Shown: positions 9,413-17,654, numbered from the stretch's first letter. The stretch: DNA of 64,000 bases from Porcincola intestinalis (GCF_009696445.1 NZ_VULZ01000001.1:124001-188000); one strand, 5' to 3'. The notes: generated by a model from the letters alone, not told the origin. A program made the numbers and translations.

Positions 9413-9470
9413 GTCGCCTGCGAGCAGGTGCTTTGACGTGCAAGCACGTCACGCACCTGCTCACAGCGAC
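9413..9470. repeat. Imperfect 58-bp palindrome in the dctP leader
   Basis: Outer arms GTCGC/GCGAC, middle arms GAGCAGGTGC/GCACCTGCTC and inner arms ACGTG/CACGT make a near-continuous hairpin. It begins just after the T-box terminator on the minus strand. It could be a mobile REP-like element or an RNA structure in the dctP leader. There is no T-tract, so it is not a terminator. Confidence 0.7.
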
Positions 9471-9484
9471 TGGGACTTATACAC

Positions 9485-9768
9485 TAAAAAAAGCTTTTGC
9501 CTCTTCTGCGAAGAGACAAAAGCTTCTGCTTCTGCGGTACCACTCTTCTTCCGCATGGATATGCGGCCCTTGGCGACACATAAAAATATGTCCGGTCATG
9601 ATCACGGTGACCAGCCCGTCGATGCCTACATACCGTTCGAAAACGGCTTTTCAGCACGAAGCTCAGGGATGATTTTCATAGATGTTCGTGTACTGCCTCG
9701 CATCACCCGGCAGCTCTCTGAAGCACTCGCAGGTACTACTCTTTCCCGTCAACGCTTTTTGTTGAACG
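9485..9768 (-). ncRNA. T-box riboswitch leader
   Basis: The transcript contains the landmarks of a T-box: GTTGACGGGAAAGAGTAGTA near the 5' end, AGAGAG in stem I, a GAACATC segment in the expected specifier-loop region, the T-box AGAGTGGTACCGC (9534-9546), and an overlapping terminator (AAGCTTTTGTCTCTTC pairing with GAAGAGGCAAAAGCTT, then seven T, 9486-9524). Uncharged tRNA would favour read-through. The likely specifier triplet is ATC (Ile), from the position after GAAC, but the frame of the specifier is not proven. The next gene downstream is dctP, so an amino-acid-responsive TRAP transporter is implied. Confidence 0.9.
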
Positions 9769-9774
9769 GTGCTC

Positions 9775-9803
9775 ACTATAGCGCCCGGAGAAAACCATGT
9801 CAA
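9775..9803 (-). promoter_or_regulatory. Sigma-A type promoter of the T-box leader and dctPQM
   Basis: TTGACA and TATAGT are separated by 17 bp on the minus strand. Transcription would start near 9768, just before the conserved T-box 5' region. Confidence 0.85.
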
Positions 9804-9909
9804 CCTTGATTGGAAAGATACCAAATATTTTTTGTATATTCTCATTTGTCTCGAAACTTTATGGAGTTTAAGCGATATCCTGTCCTGACTGTTCTGATTT
9901 CACGGTCTC

Positions 9910-10050
9910 TTATTCCTGGCTTTCTTTATCCGGGTGATCCGCCGGAAACAGCTTTGTCAAAAGCTTCATGATCAGGACAAGTGCGACAGTGACCGTAAAA
10001 ATTCCGAGCATTCCGAGTCCCATAACCTTCAGTGATTCAAGAAACAACAT
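9910..10050 (-). CDS. Small OadG-like membrane protein
   Basis: A 46-residue frame, MLFLESLKVMGLGMLGIFTV..., with one hydrophobic helix and a charged tail ending DKESQE. It starts 16 bp after the oadB stop and has GGAGGG upstream. Size, single helix and position match the gamma (OadG) subunits of sodium-pump decarboxylases, which anchor the decarboxylase to the beta subunit. Sequence similarity over so short a protein is weak, so the call rests on gene order and topology. No alpha or biotin-carrier subunit gene is nearby. Confidence 0.7.
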   Translation of the reverse strand: MLFLESLKVMGLGMLGIFTVTVALVLIMKLLTKLFPADHPDKESQE

Positions 10051-10066
10051 TCTCTTTCCCTCCCTC

Positions 10067-11203
10067 TTACAGCTTCGGCACAAGGCTGAGAATCAGCCCG
10101 CCTGCGATGACGGATGCGATCTGACCGGAAACGTTGACACCGGTCGCCTGCATGATCAGGACATTGCTCGGATCCTCCTTCAGCGCCATCTGCGTTACGA
10201 CACGTCCCGACATCGGAAATGCGGAGATCCCGCAGGCGCCGATCATCGGGTTGATCTTCTTCTTTCTGAACAGGTTAATCAGCTTTGCGAACAGCACGCC
10301 GCCTGCCGTATCAAAGATGAATGCAATCAGTCCCAGCAGCAGGATGAACAGCGTCTGGACGTTCAGAAAATCTTCCGCCCGCATCTTTGAAGCAACGGTA
10401 AGCCCCAGAATCAGGGTAATCAGATTCGCCAGCGAATGCTGCGCCGTCTCAGACAGTGAATCCAGAACACCGCATTCCCGGATGAGGTTACCGAACATCA
10501 GAAAACCAATCAGAGGCGCCGACTTCGGCGCGACAATTCCCGCGACCGCCGTAATCAGAATCGGGAACAGAATCTTCGCCTTCTTCGAGACGGCCTTCGG
10601 GCTGTAATCCATATGAATCATGCGTTCCTTCTTCGTGGTCAGAAGACGGATCACCGGAGGCTGGATGATCGGAACCAGTGCCATGTAGGAATACGCCGCA
10701 ACGATGATGGCGCCCACATATTTCGACTGGAAGTAGTTCGCTACAAAGATCGAGGTCGGCCCGTCCGCGGCTCCGATAATGCCGACCGAAGCTGCATCCT
10801 GAAGGCTGAAGCCGAACAGCGTTGCAAGACTCAGTGTCATGAAGATTCCGAATTGCGCGGCAGCCCCGAACAGCATCAGAACCGGACTTTCAAGGAGCGG
10901 TGTAAAGTCAATCATCGCCCCGATTCCGATGAAGAGAAGCAGCAGGAACAGTTCATTTCCAATCCCTGCGTTAAATAAAATATCGAGCGGTCCTTCCTCA
11001 ATCACCCCGGCTACCTTCTGCGTGACCGCAGCAGACATCGGAAGATTGACAAGAATCGCCCCAAAGCCCATCGGAACCAAAAGTGAAGGTTCCATCTTCT
11101 TCCGGATCCCCAGATAGATCAAGACCCCGCCGATGATCCACATCACGACCTCCGGCAGTGTGATGTTTCCGACATTCGAAAACAATGCTGCAATTTCACT
11201 CAT
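10067..11203 (-). CDS. oadB: Sodium ion-translocating decarboxylase beta subunit (OadB/GcdB family)
   Basis: 378 residues with ~10 membrane segments. The family motifs GIIGAADGPTSIFVA and GACGISAFPMSGRVV are present; they hold the Asp and Ser/Arg residues used in Na+ transfer. The protein couples decarboxylation of a biotin-bound carboxyl group to Na+ export. GGAGG upstream supports MSEIAALF as the start. An OadG-like gene follows directly, but the catalytic subunits must be encoded elsewhere. The leader carries a riboswitch-like element (11369-11549). Whether the partner is an oxaloacetate, methylmalonyl-CoA or glutaconyl-CoA decarboxylase cannot be told from this subunit. Confidence 0.92.
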   Translation of the reverse strand: MSEIAALFSNVGNITLPEVVMWIIGGVLIYLGIRKKMEPSLLVPMGFGAILVNLPMSAAVTQKVAGVIEEGPLDILFNAGIGNELFLLLLFIGIGAMIDFTPLLESPVLMLFGAAAQFGIFMTLSLATLFGFSLQDAASVGIIGAADGPTSIFVANYFQSKYVGAIIVAAYSYMALVPIIQPPVIRLLTTKKERMIHMDYSPKAVSKKAKILFPILITAVAGIVAPKSAPLIGFLMFGNLIRECGVLDSLSETAQHSLANLITLILGLTVASKMRAEDFLNVQTLFILLLGLIAFIFDTAGGVLFAKLINLFRKKKINPMIGACGISAFPMSGRVVTQMALKEDPSNVLIMQATGVNVSGQIASVIAGGLILSLVPKL

Positions 11204-11368
11204 ACCCTCTACCTCCACATGCATGTTTCATTGAACATTGATCATCCCGGCAGGCGTGCGTACTGCCCCGGGATACGATGCTCACCGGAGCGGATTCTAT
11301 ACCCACCCTCGCCGAGATGCAGTCCCGCAGACCGAATACATCCCAATCGCCTTCCGGCCACTTGCGTG

Positions 11369-11549
11369 AAAAAAACAAGACCTTTGCCGCACGCGCAGCT
11401 TAAAGCAAAGCGCCTGCGGCAAAAGTCTTGCTGTTGATATCCGAAAGCCGATTGCTTCCGGGATATGATCCGCTCCGGGCCAGAAAGGCCGCGATGACGA
11501 AGACGGCTGCGGGCATACCCGCCAGCTACTCCCTTTTGCCTTTTCATCT
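11369..11549 (-). ncRNA. yybP-ykoY-like (Mn2+-type) riboswitch with terminator
   Basis: The leader starts with GGCAAAAGGGAGTAGC (cf. the GGGGAGUAG loop of yybP-ykoY RNAs) and ends with GCAAGACTTTTGCC. GGCAAAAG (11533-11540) pairs perfectly with CTTTTGCC (11418-11425) as the basal P1 stem. The 3' P1 strand is also part of a long terminator stem (11376-11430) followed by seven T (11369-11375). The two structures exclude each other, so ligand binding would switch the downstream gene on. The class is assigned by eye; another cation-sensing class is possible. The next gene is oadB, not a typical Mn exporter. Confidence 0.72.
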
Positions 11550-11555
11550 GTGCAA

Positions 11556-11584
11556 ATAGTAGCCGGAAATTGAGACTGCGTCAA
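11556..11584 (-). promoter_or_regulatory. Promoter of the oadB riboswitch leader
   Basis: TTGACG, 17 bp, TACTAT on the minus strand. The -35 box lies just before the stop codon of the upstream ABC-F gene, so the riboswitch unit has its own start site. Confidence 0.8.
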
Positions 11585-11594
11585 GCAGAATTCC

Positions 11595-13601
11595 TCATCC
11601 CCGGTTCTGGCTGTTCTGTCCGGCGATCCCCGTTTCCTCCTTACGATCATTCCGGTCATTGTCCGGCTCTTCCAGTCCTGTCTGCCCGGCCAGCCCGGAG
11701 TTCTCCATGATGTCCTGCCACTGTACCAGTTCCTTCGTCCATTCGTCCCTGGCCTTTTCCATCCTGTTTTTCAGGGCTTCCAGGGACTGAACCGCCTCAT
11801 CCGGCATTCCTTCCAGATAAGTTTCCGGCGACATCTGCTGGTTTTCCGCCGCTTCAAGCGCCTCCTGATATTCCGCCGCCGCCCTGGCATAGGCTTCTTC
11901 CGCGCGCTCCCGCGCATGTTGATTGACTCCAAGCTCCCAGTCCAGCTGCAGGGAGGCGGTCGAAAGCTCCCTCGGCCGCATGGAGGTTCCCTTCGGCACC
12001 GCGCGCAGTTCCTCGATCATCCGCTGCTCTTTGGCGCTTCGGAGGGCAGCCGCATCAGCCCCGGCTTCTGAACTTTGTCTTCCCCGGTAGTGCTCATAAC
12101 CGAACGGATAGTAAAGAACCTCCTGAGAATCCGGCGGAAAATACAGAAGCTCCTGTGCCACATGGCTCAGGAAATAGCGGTCATGGGATATGAACACCAG
12201 TGTCCCCTGATACTGCCGGAAGATGGATTCCAGCGTTTCCTTCGCCGGAATATCCATGTTGTTGGTCGGCTCGTCCAGAAGCAGCAGATTCGGCCTCTCT
12301 TCCAGAAGCACTGCCAGAACCAGCCTGGCCTTCTCTCCGCCTGAAAGCTCCGATACCTTCTTGCCAAAGTCTTTCTCCCGGAACAGATATCCCGCAAGCG
12401 TCTTCCGCACCTGCGCTCCTGTCAGCGCCGGATAGCGGTTATGGAAATAATCAAAGACGCGCTCATCACTTGTCAGCTCTGCAGACTTCTGATCAAAGTA
12501 ACCGATCTGAGCCGTCTCACTGACAGAGAATTTTCCCTCCAGCTTTGGCAGAAGGCCTGCCAGTGTCTTTAAACAGGCACTCTTGCCGGCGCCATTCGGG
12601 CCGAAGATGCCGATCTTCTGTCCTCTCTTGAGCCGGAAGCTCACGCGGCGCACCGGGTGGTTCTTCTCATAGCCGATCACCAGCCCGTCACAGTCCAGGA
12701 CATTCTTGCTTCCGCGGACCGCCGGGATGATTTCCTCTGTATGGATCCGTGCCTCATCCTCCCGGGGTTTTGGCATCCGCTCCATCCGCTCCAGCATCTT
12801 TGCCCTGGACCTGGCAAATGCCGCTTTTCTCGGTTTGTTCCGGAATCTGGAGATCAGCTCCTCCAGGCGCTGAATTTCCGCCTGCTGTGCCTCATACTGC
12901 CTCAGTTGGCGCTCATGCCTTTTCTGCTTTTCAGCCCGGTACGCTGTATAGTTTCCCACATACCGGGTCAGTTTTCCGCCTGAAACCTCCCAGACCACAT
13001 CAGCGGTCCGGTCAATGAAGTACCGGTCATGGGATACCATGACCACTGCCTTCGGGTATGCCCGTACCTCGTCTTCCAGCCACTCCACCGTCTCCAGGTC
13101 CAGATGGTTGGTCGGCTCATCCAGAAGCAGAATGTCCGGACTTGTCACAAACAGCCTCAGAAGCAGGATCTTTGCCTGCTCTCCCCCGGAAAACGCCGAA
13201 AGCTTTTTCCCCCGGTCTTCCATCTGAAAGCCAAGCCGGGTGAAATGCTTGTAAAAGTCCGAAACAAAGGAAGCGTAGAGGGCTGACTGTTCCGGAATTG
13301 CCTGCATGATAGCAGCTTCCCGGACGAACACCTCCGGTGTCTTTTCCGCATCCTCCGGTGCAGCCGTCTGGGAAAAACGGCCGATCGTCACAGCCCTCGA
13401 TACATGAACCTCCGCCTCCGGGTGTCCGTCTCTTGTGTCAGGCCGGCAGCTTCCGTCGAGCACCTCAAGAAGCGTAGACTTTCCGGCTCCATTTTTCCCT
13501 ACTACGGCAATCTTCTCTGTTCCCCGGATACTGAAGGAAAAATCCTCCAGAACCGTATGTCCGCCCCTGCTCACAGAGGCATTGCTGATCTCAAGAAGCA
13601 T
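11595..13601 (-). CDS. ABC-F family ATPase (ribosome-associated type)
   Basis: 668 residues with two ABC domains and no membrane segments. Domain 1 has GKNGAGKST, SGGEQAKI and ILLLDEPTNHLD; domain 2 has GPNGAGKSA, LSGGEKARL and LLLLDEPTNNMD. Between them is a charged helical linker (~residues 220-280, rich in Arg, Lys and Glu), the P-site tRNA interaction motif region. A hydrophilic coiled tail follows. ABC-F proteins act on ribosomes in translation or antibiotic protection; which applies here is not visible. Walker A of domain 2 ends in Ala instead of Thr. The gene starts four bases after the upstream oxidase stop, so the pair is probably co-transcribed. Confidence 0.9.
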   Translation of the reverse strand: MLLEISNASVSRGGHTVLEDFSFSIRGTEKIAVVGKNGAGKSTLLEVLDGSCRPDTRDGHPEAEVHVSRAVTIGRFSQTAAPEDAEKTPEVFVREAAIMQAIPEQSALYASFVSDFYKHFTRLGFQMEDRGKKLSAFSGGEQAKILLLRLFVTSPDILLLDEPTNHLDLETVEWLEDEVRAYPKAVVMVSHDRYFIDRTADVVWEVSGGKLTRYVGNYTAYRAEKQKRHERQLRQYEAQQAEIQRLEELISRFRNKPRKAAFARSRAKMLERMERMPKPREDEARIHTEEIIPAVRGSKNVLDCDGLVIGYEKNHPVRRVSFRLKRGQKIGIFGPNGAGKSACLKTLAGLLPKLEGKFSVSETAQIGYFDQKSAELTSDERVFDYFHNRYPALTGAQVRKTLAGYLFREKDFGKKVSELSGGEKARLVLAVLLEERPNLLLLDEPTNNMDIPAKETLESIFRQYQGTLVFISHDRYFLSHVAQELLYFPPDSQEVLYYPFGYEHYRGRQSSEAGADAAALRSAKEQRMIEELRAVPKGTSMRPRELSTASLQLDWELGVNQHARERAEEAYARAAAEYQEALEAAENQQMSPETYLEGMPDEAVQSLEALKNRMEKARDEWTKELVQWQDIMENSGLAGQTGLEEPDNDRNDRKEETGIAGQNSQNRG

Positions 13602-13605
13602 CGCC

Positions 13606-14646
13606 TCAGAACCTTACGTACCTGCTCTGCGGCAGAAACAGGCTATCCCTCCCAATCTGGGAAAGAGAGGAGACGCCGCACATCTTCATCGTGTCCGCAA
13701 GCTCCTTCCCAAGCTTTTCCGTCAGAAGCTTCACGCCTTCTTCGGCTCCGCCGTACACTGCTGTCACATACGGCCGAGCAATGAGCACCGCATCCGCCCC
13801 AAGCGCCAGCGCCTTGAAGACATCGACGCCCGAACGGATTCCGCCGTCCACCAGCACCAGCATAGATCCCTTCACCGCATCTGCAATCTGCTCCAGCACC
13901 TCCGCAGTCGACGGCGTCTGGTCCAGCACACGGCCGCCGTGGTTGGAGACAATGATGGCTGACGCGCCAGCCGCCTTTGCATCCAGGGCTCCCTTTACCG
14001 TCATCACGCCCTTGACGATGAACGGCTTCCCTGCCATCCGGACAATCTCCCCCAGTTCCTCCACCGTCTTGCTCCCGGCCGGCGGCTGAAGTCCCTGCAG
14101 AAATGGAAGCCCGGCCGCATCGACATCCATGGCGACCGCAAACGATCCGGACTCCTTCACCAGCGCAAACTTTTCCTTCAGCGTATCGACATCCCACGGC
14201 TTCACGGTCGGGATGCCGGCTCCTCCTGTCGCGCGGATCGCGGCCGTGGCGGCCTTCATGACCTCCGCGTTCGTTCCGTCCCCTGTGAAGGCAGCGATTC
14301 CGGCTTCCCTACATGCCCTGACAAGAATGTCATTGTACCGGATATCATCCAGCTTGTCTCCATAGTGCAGATTGACCGCTCCAACCGGGCCCGCGAAGAT
14401 CGGATATTTCATCCTCTTCCCGAAGAAGTCAAATCCCGTGTCCGGCTCTTTGTTCTCTGCAATCGTATTCAGATTGATGCGCACCTTCTGCCAGGCTTCA
14501 TAGTTCCGGATCGCAACATCCCCGACACCCTTTGCCCCCGGTCCCGGCATCGTGTTTCCGCAAGCCTTGCCGTTGCATACCGGGCAGGCCTTGCAGTGCG
14601 GCCCGATGCAGGTTCTTGCCTGCTCAAGCAGTTCCTTGTATGTCAT
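13606..14646 (-). CDS. FMN-dependent alpha-hydroxy-acid oxidising protein
   Basis: 346 residues with the TIM-barrel of the lactate oxidase/glycolate oxidase/LldD family. KGVMTVKGALDAK supplies the FMN-contacting Lys, SNHGGRVLD the catalytic His and substrate Arg, and DGGIRSGVDVFKALALGADAV binds the FMN phosphate. The N-terminus is Cys-rich (CIGPHCKACPVCNGKAC), as in clostridial members, and may bind metal or an Fe-S cluster (inference). The substrate is unknown; in an anaerobe a dehydrogenase is more likely than an oxygen-using oxidase. First gene of a likely two-gene unit with the ABC-F gene. Confidence 0.88.
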   Translation of the reverse strand: MTYKELLEQARTCIGPHCKACPVCNGKACGNTMPGPGAKGVGDVAIRNYEAWQKVRINLNTIAENKEPDTGFDFFGKRMKYPIFAGPVGAVNLHYGDKLDDIRYNDILVRACREAGIAAFTGDGTNAEVMKAATAAIRATGGAGIPTVKPWDVDTLKEKFALVKESGSFAVAMDVDAAGLPFLQGLQPPAGSKTVEELGEIVRMAGKPFIVKGVMTVKGALDAKAAGASAIIVSNHGGRVLDQTPSTAEVLEQIADAVKGSMLVLVDGGIRSGVDVFKALALGADAVLIARPYVTAVYGGAEEGVKLLTEKLGKELADTMKMCGVSSLSQIGRDSLFLPQSRYVRF

Positions 14647-14844
14647 GACTGAACCAACCTCCTCGTACTTTTCTGTGGCTGACCGGCATCTCCGCCAGCA
14701 TTTCTCCTGAGACCTCTTCTTCGATCATGCAGCCACACACTGTCTCCACTACTATACCATACAAGTCCGTTCATTCAGCCATTTTTCTGTGCTTCACAAA
14801 ACATCGAATTATATCGATCAGAATTTTCCTTTTGATTTCCCCTG

Positions 14845-14874
14845 TTGACCGGTCCGGCATCAGTCCCCTATACT
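14845..14874 (+). promoter_or_regulatory. Promoter of the NifX-FKBP fusion gene
   Basis: TTGACC, 18 bp, TATACT on the plus strand, ~45 bp upstream of the start codon. The region 14647-14844 between the divergent genes holds no other clear feature. Confidence 0.7.
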
Positions 14875-14919
14875 GGGAATCATGAATTGAACACGTGTGA
14901 TAACAGGAGGAATGAATTT

Positions 14920-15888
14920 ATGCGCATCGCAATACCATATGAAGAGGGAAATGTCTTTCAGCACTTCGGGAAATCGAAGCAGTTCAAGCTCTACACTGTT
15001 GAGAACGGAAAGATTGTTTCCTCTGAAGTGATCAGTGCAGGGGATACCGGTCATGAAGCACTTGCCGGACTGCTCGCGGAGCTGGATGTAAAAGCTGTCA
15101 TCTGCGGCGGACTCGGGGAAGGCATGATGAATGCCCTGGCAGCTTCAGGAATTGATGTATATCCCGGCTTCTCAGGAGATGCTGACGAGGCTGCCATCTC
15201 CTTCCTTCTCGGAAAGCTTCAGCCCGGAGAAGCAAACTGCGACCATCACCATGAGAAGGCTGGCGAGTCGGATTCCGGAAGCTGCGGGAACCACGAAGAA
15301 GGATGCTGCGGCAGCAAGTCACCCGAAAGCAGCGACTCTTCCGAAGGCTGCTGCGGAGGCAGTCAGGAGGAAGGCTGCTGCGGCGGCGATGAGAACTGCG
15401 GTAGTGGCTGCGGCGGATGTGGCGGCGGCTGCGGCGGTCACATGGAAGTCATCCTGAATGGAAGGAATGCCGGAAAGACGGTTCATGTCCACTACAAGGG
15501 GACCTTCAATGACGGGACACAGTTCGACTCCTCGTACGATCGCGGCGAGCCGCTCTCCTTCGTCAGCGGGACCGGCATGATGATTCCAGGCTTTGATAAG
15601 GCTGTTGTCGATATGGAGCCTGGCGACGTCGTGGATATCCACCTGATGCCGGTGGATGCCTATGGCATGCCGAATCCGGACAATGTCATCGCGCTGAAGA
15701 TCGCAGAGCTTCCCGGCTCCGAGAACCTGACTCTTGGGCAGCGCGTCTTCCTGCGGGATGACTACGGTCACTCCTTCCCGGTGCGCGTCACCGCCATGGA
15801 CAGCGAGAACATCACACTTGATGCCAACCACGAGATGGCAGGCAAGGAGCTGAACTTCCACATCGAACTGATTTCCGTTGAAGATTGA
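14920..15888 (+). CDS. Fusion of a NifX/NifB-type cofactor-binding domain and an FKBP/SlyD-type prolyl isomerase
   Basis: 322 residues. Residues 1-~105 (MRIAIPYEEGNVFQHFGKSKQFKLY) match the dinitrogenase Fe-Mo cofactor domain family (NifX/NafY/NifB C-terminus), which binds metal clusters. Residues ~106-175 are a Cys/Gly/His/Glu-rich linker with repeated CCG motifs. The rest resembles SlyD-like FKBP isomerases: VHVHYKGTFNDGTQFDSSYDRGEPLSFVSG followed by an insert-in-flap-like region. AGGAGG nine bases upstream sets the start. A metal chaperone or metallocofactor-handling role is inferred. No nitrogenase genes are in the window, so nitrogen fixation is not implied. Confidence 0.85.
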   Translation: MRIAIPYEEGNVFQHFGKSKQFKLYTVENGKIVSSEVISAGDTGHEALAGLLAELDVKAVICGGLGEGMMNALAASGIDVYPGFSGDADEAAISFLLGKLQPGEANCDHHHEKAGESDSGSCGNHEEGCCGSKSPESSDSSEGCCGGSQEEGCCGGDENCGSGCGGCGGGCGGHMEVILNGRNAGKTVHVHYKGTFNDGTQFDSSYDRGEPLSFVSGTGMMIPGFDKAVVDMEPGDVVDIHLMPVDAYGMPNPDNVIALKIAELPGSENLTLGQRVFLRDDYGHSFPVRVTAMDSENITLDANHEMAGKELNFHIELISVED

Positions 15889-15893
15889 AGATG

Positions 15894-15936
15894 AAAAAAG
15901 GGCGCCCGCAGCAATCACGCTTCGGGCGCCCTTTAA
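15894..15936. terminator. Bidirectional terminator between convergent genes
   Basis: AGGGCGCCCG pairs with CGGGCGCCCT. Read on the minus strand it is followed by six T, ending the MATE gene at 16001; on the plus strand the T-tract is shorter. Confidence 0.85.
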
Positions 15937-16000
15937 AGCTCCGATCGAATAACAAAAAAGACAGCCTGGGAGATACCCTTGACCCATTTTGCCTGGGACT

Positions 16001-17404
16001 TCAGTCTCTTGTGAGGTTTTTCAGCCACTTGTACTTTCTGAAGTGGATCATCACCCACGGGATCTTCCCGACCTCGTCCACACAGGTGCAGCTGTAAACC
16101 ACCAGAACCGGCCAGTGGAAGACAAACGCTCCTAAAAGCGCAGCCGGAATGGCGATGCACCACATCATCACGATCAGAGAATATGTGTCAAAGATTGCGT
16201 CTCCTCCCGTGTAAAATACCCCGTTGATGGTCACGGTGTTGACGCAGCGCCCGATCATGTAGACGGCCTGGATCACCATCATTCCTGTCAGGTAGGACTT
16301 CGCTTCCGGCGTCATCTTCATCAGATGGACGACAGCCGGTGTCAGTGCAAGAAGAACCACCATAGACAGAATTCCGATCACAAAGGACAGATCGCGAAGC
16401 CTTCTTCCGTCTGTCCGCGCTGTCTCTATCTCTCCTGCGCCCAGCTCAATGCCCAGGATGATCCCGCCTGCCGTCGCCACGCCATTGCACAGGGAGCAGA
16501 TCAGATCCCGCACGACGGAGGCGATGGAATTTGCGGCAGCGGCATCTGATCCCATGTGCGCGACGATCGCTGTGTAGGAGGTGAAGCCGATGCCCCACAG
16601 AAGTGCAGAGCCCAGGACAGGTGCCGCGATCTTCAGCGAATCGATCACCAGCTCCTTCCGGTAGTACAGGAGTCTTTCCAGATTGGGCCGGATATAATCC
16701 TTTCGCATCGAGACCAGAACGCACCATGCCAGCTCGATGACCCGTGAGATCAGTGTCGCAATAGCGGCTCCTTCCGGTCCGAGTGCCGGTGCCCCGAAGA
16801 GGCCGAAGATCAGCACTGCGTTCAGGATGATATTTGACATCACCGATGCCAAGGAGATCCACATGCTCATCCGCGCATGACCCGGAATCTTCATCACCGT
16901 ATGATAGCACTGGGAGAAGCCCACCAGCAGATACGACCAGCCGGCAATTCGAAGATACCGGCAGCCAATGTCGATCAGAACAGGGTCATTTGTGAAAAAC
17001 AGCATCAGCGGGCGGGGAGAAAAACAGCAGAGTGCCCAGAACATCACATCAATGACCGTCATCGACCGGAGCATCATGTTGAAGATGTCACCAACCGTCT
17101 GCTCATCCTTCTTCCCGTAGTACTGGGAGGCCAGAACAGACCCCGTGGAGGTATCCGCCATGATGAACATCGTCATAATGAACTGCACCTGCGTTGCGAG
17201 CGACACGGCTGCCATCGAATTCTGATCCAGCCGCCCAAGCATGAACGCGTCCGCCGCGGAGACCGATGCCAGAAGGAGGCTCTGAAGGGCAATCGGAATC
17301 GTAAGGGTTGTCAGTTTCCGGAGGAACGCTCTGTCCCCTCTTAATGATGAAATACGCATAAAATCAAACCATCTCAGTATCAGAACAGGGCGTCCACCCT
17401 GCAT
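16001..17404 (-). CDS. MATE family efflux transporter
   Basis: 467 residues with ~12 hydrophobic segments in two related halves, as in Na+- or H+-coupled multidrug exporters of the MATE family. The N-terminal segment TLTIPIALQSLLLASVSAADAFMLGRLDQNSMAAVSLATQ is typical. GGGAAG seven bases upstream supports the first ATG; MRISSLRGD 15 residues later, preceded by GAGATGG, is an equally plausible start. Transported compounds are unknown. It is divergent from a second, different MATE gene starting at 17655. Confidence 0.9.
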   Translation of the reverse strand: MQGGRPVLILRWFDFMRISSLRGDRAFLRKLTTLTIPIALQSLLLASVSAADAFMLGRLDQNSMAAVSLATQVQFIMTMFIMADTSTGSVLASQYYGKKDEQTVGDIFNMMLRSMTVIDVMFWALCCFSPRPLMLFFTNDPVLIDIGCRYLRIAGWSYLLVGFSQCYHTVMKIPGHARMSMWISLASVMSNIILNAVLIFGLFGAPALGPEGAAIATLISRVIELAWCVLVSMRKDYIRPNLERLLYYRKELVIDSLKIAAPVLGSALLWGIGFTSYTAIVAHMGSDAAAANSIASVVRDLICSLCNGVATAGGIILGIELGAGEIETARTDGRRLRDLSFVIGILSMVVLLALTPAVVHLMKMTPEAKSYLTGMMVIQAVYMIGRCVNTVTINGVFYTGGDAIFDTYSLIVMMWCIAIPAALLGAFVFHWPVLVVYSCTCVDEVGKIPWVMIHFRKYKWLKNLTRD

Positions 17405-17549
17405 TGTTCAGCTTCCCGGTGATTGTACCATACAAGTCCCGATCTGTCCCACCTGGGATCTTATCTTTCCAGGTGGAAGTTTCCAAACGACCTGGTCTGC
17501 TTTTCCTGAGGACAAGTTCCAAGATCTGCTGCACGGGCTGCGCACTGGC

Positions 17550-17577
17550 TTGACAGAATTTCGTTTCTTTCTATAGT
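17550..17577 (+). promoter_or_regulatory. Promoter of the plus-strand MATE gene
   Basis: TTGACA, 16 bp, TATAGT, ~78 bp upstream of the ATG at 17655. Confidence 0.75.
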
Positions 17578-17654
17578 GGAAAACGTTATGTTGTTTTGAC
17601 TCAGTGCTTTTCATGCTGCCCACAGCAGCTGAATTCACACCGGAGGAACGCACT

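Noticed and set aside
14920-15888. Evidence for nitrogen fixation from the NifX-like domain
   Set aside because: This domain family is widespread in anaerobes without nitrogenase, and no other nif gene is in the window.
15319-15987. A 222-codon minus-strand frame opposite the NifX-FKBP fusion
   Set aside because: Ala/Thr repeats in it are the antisense of the Cys/Gly-rich linker. It crosses the terminator and has no ribosome site.
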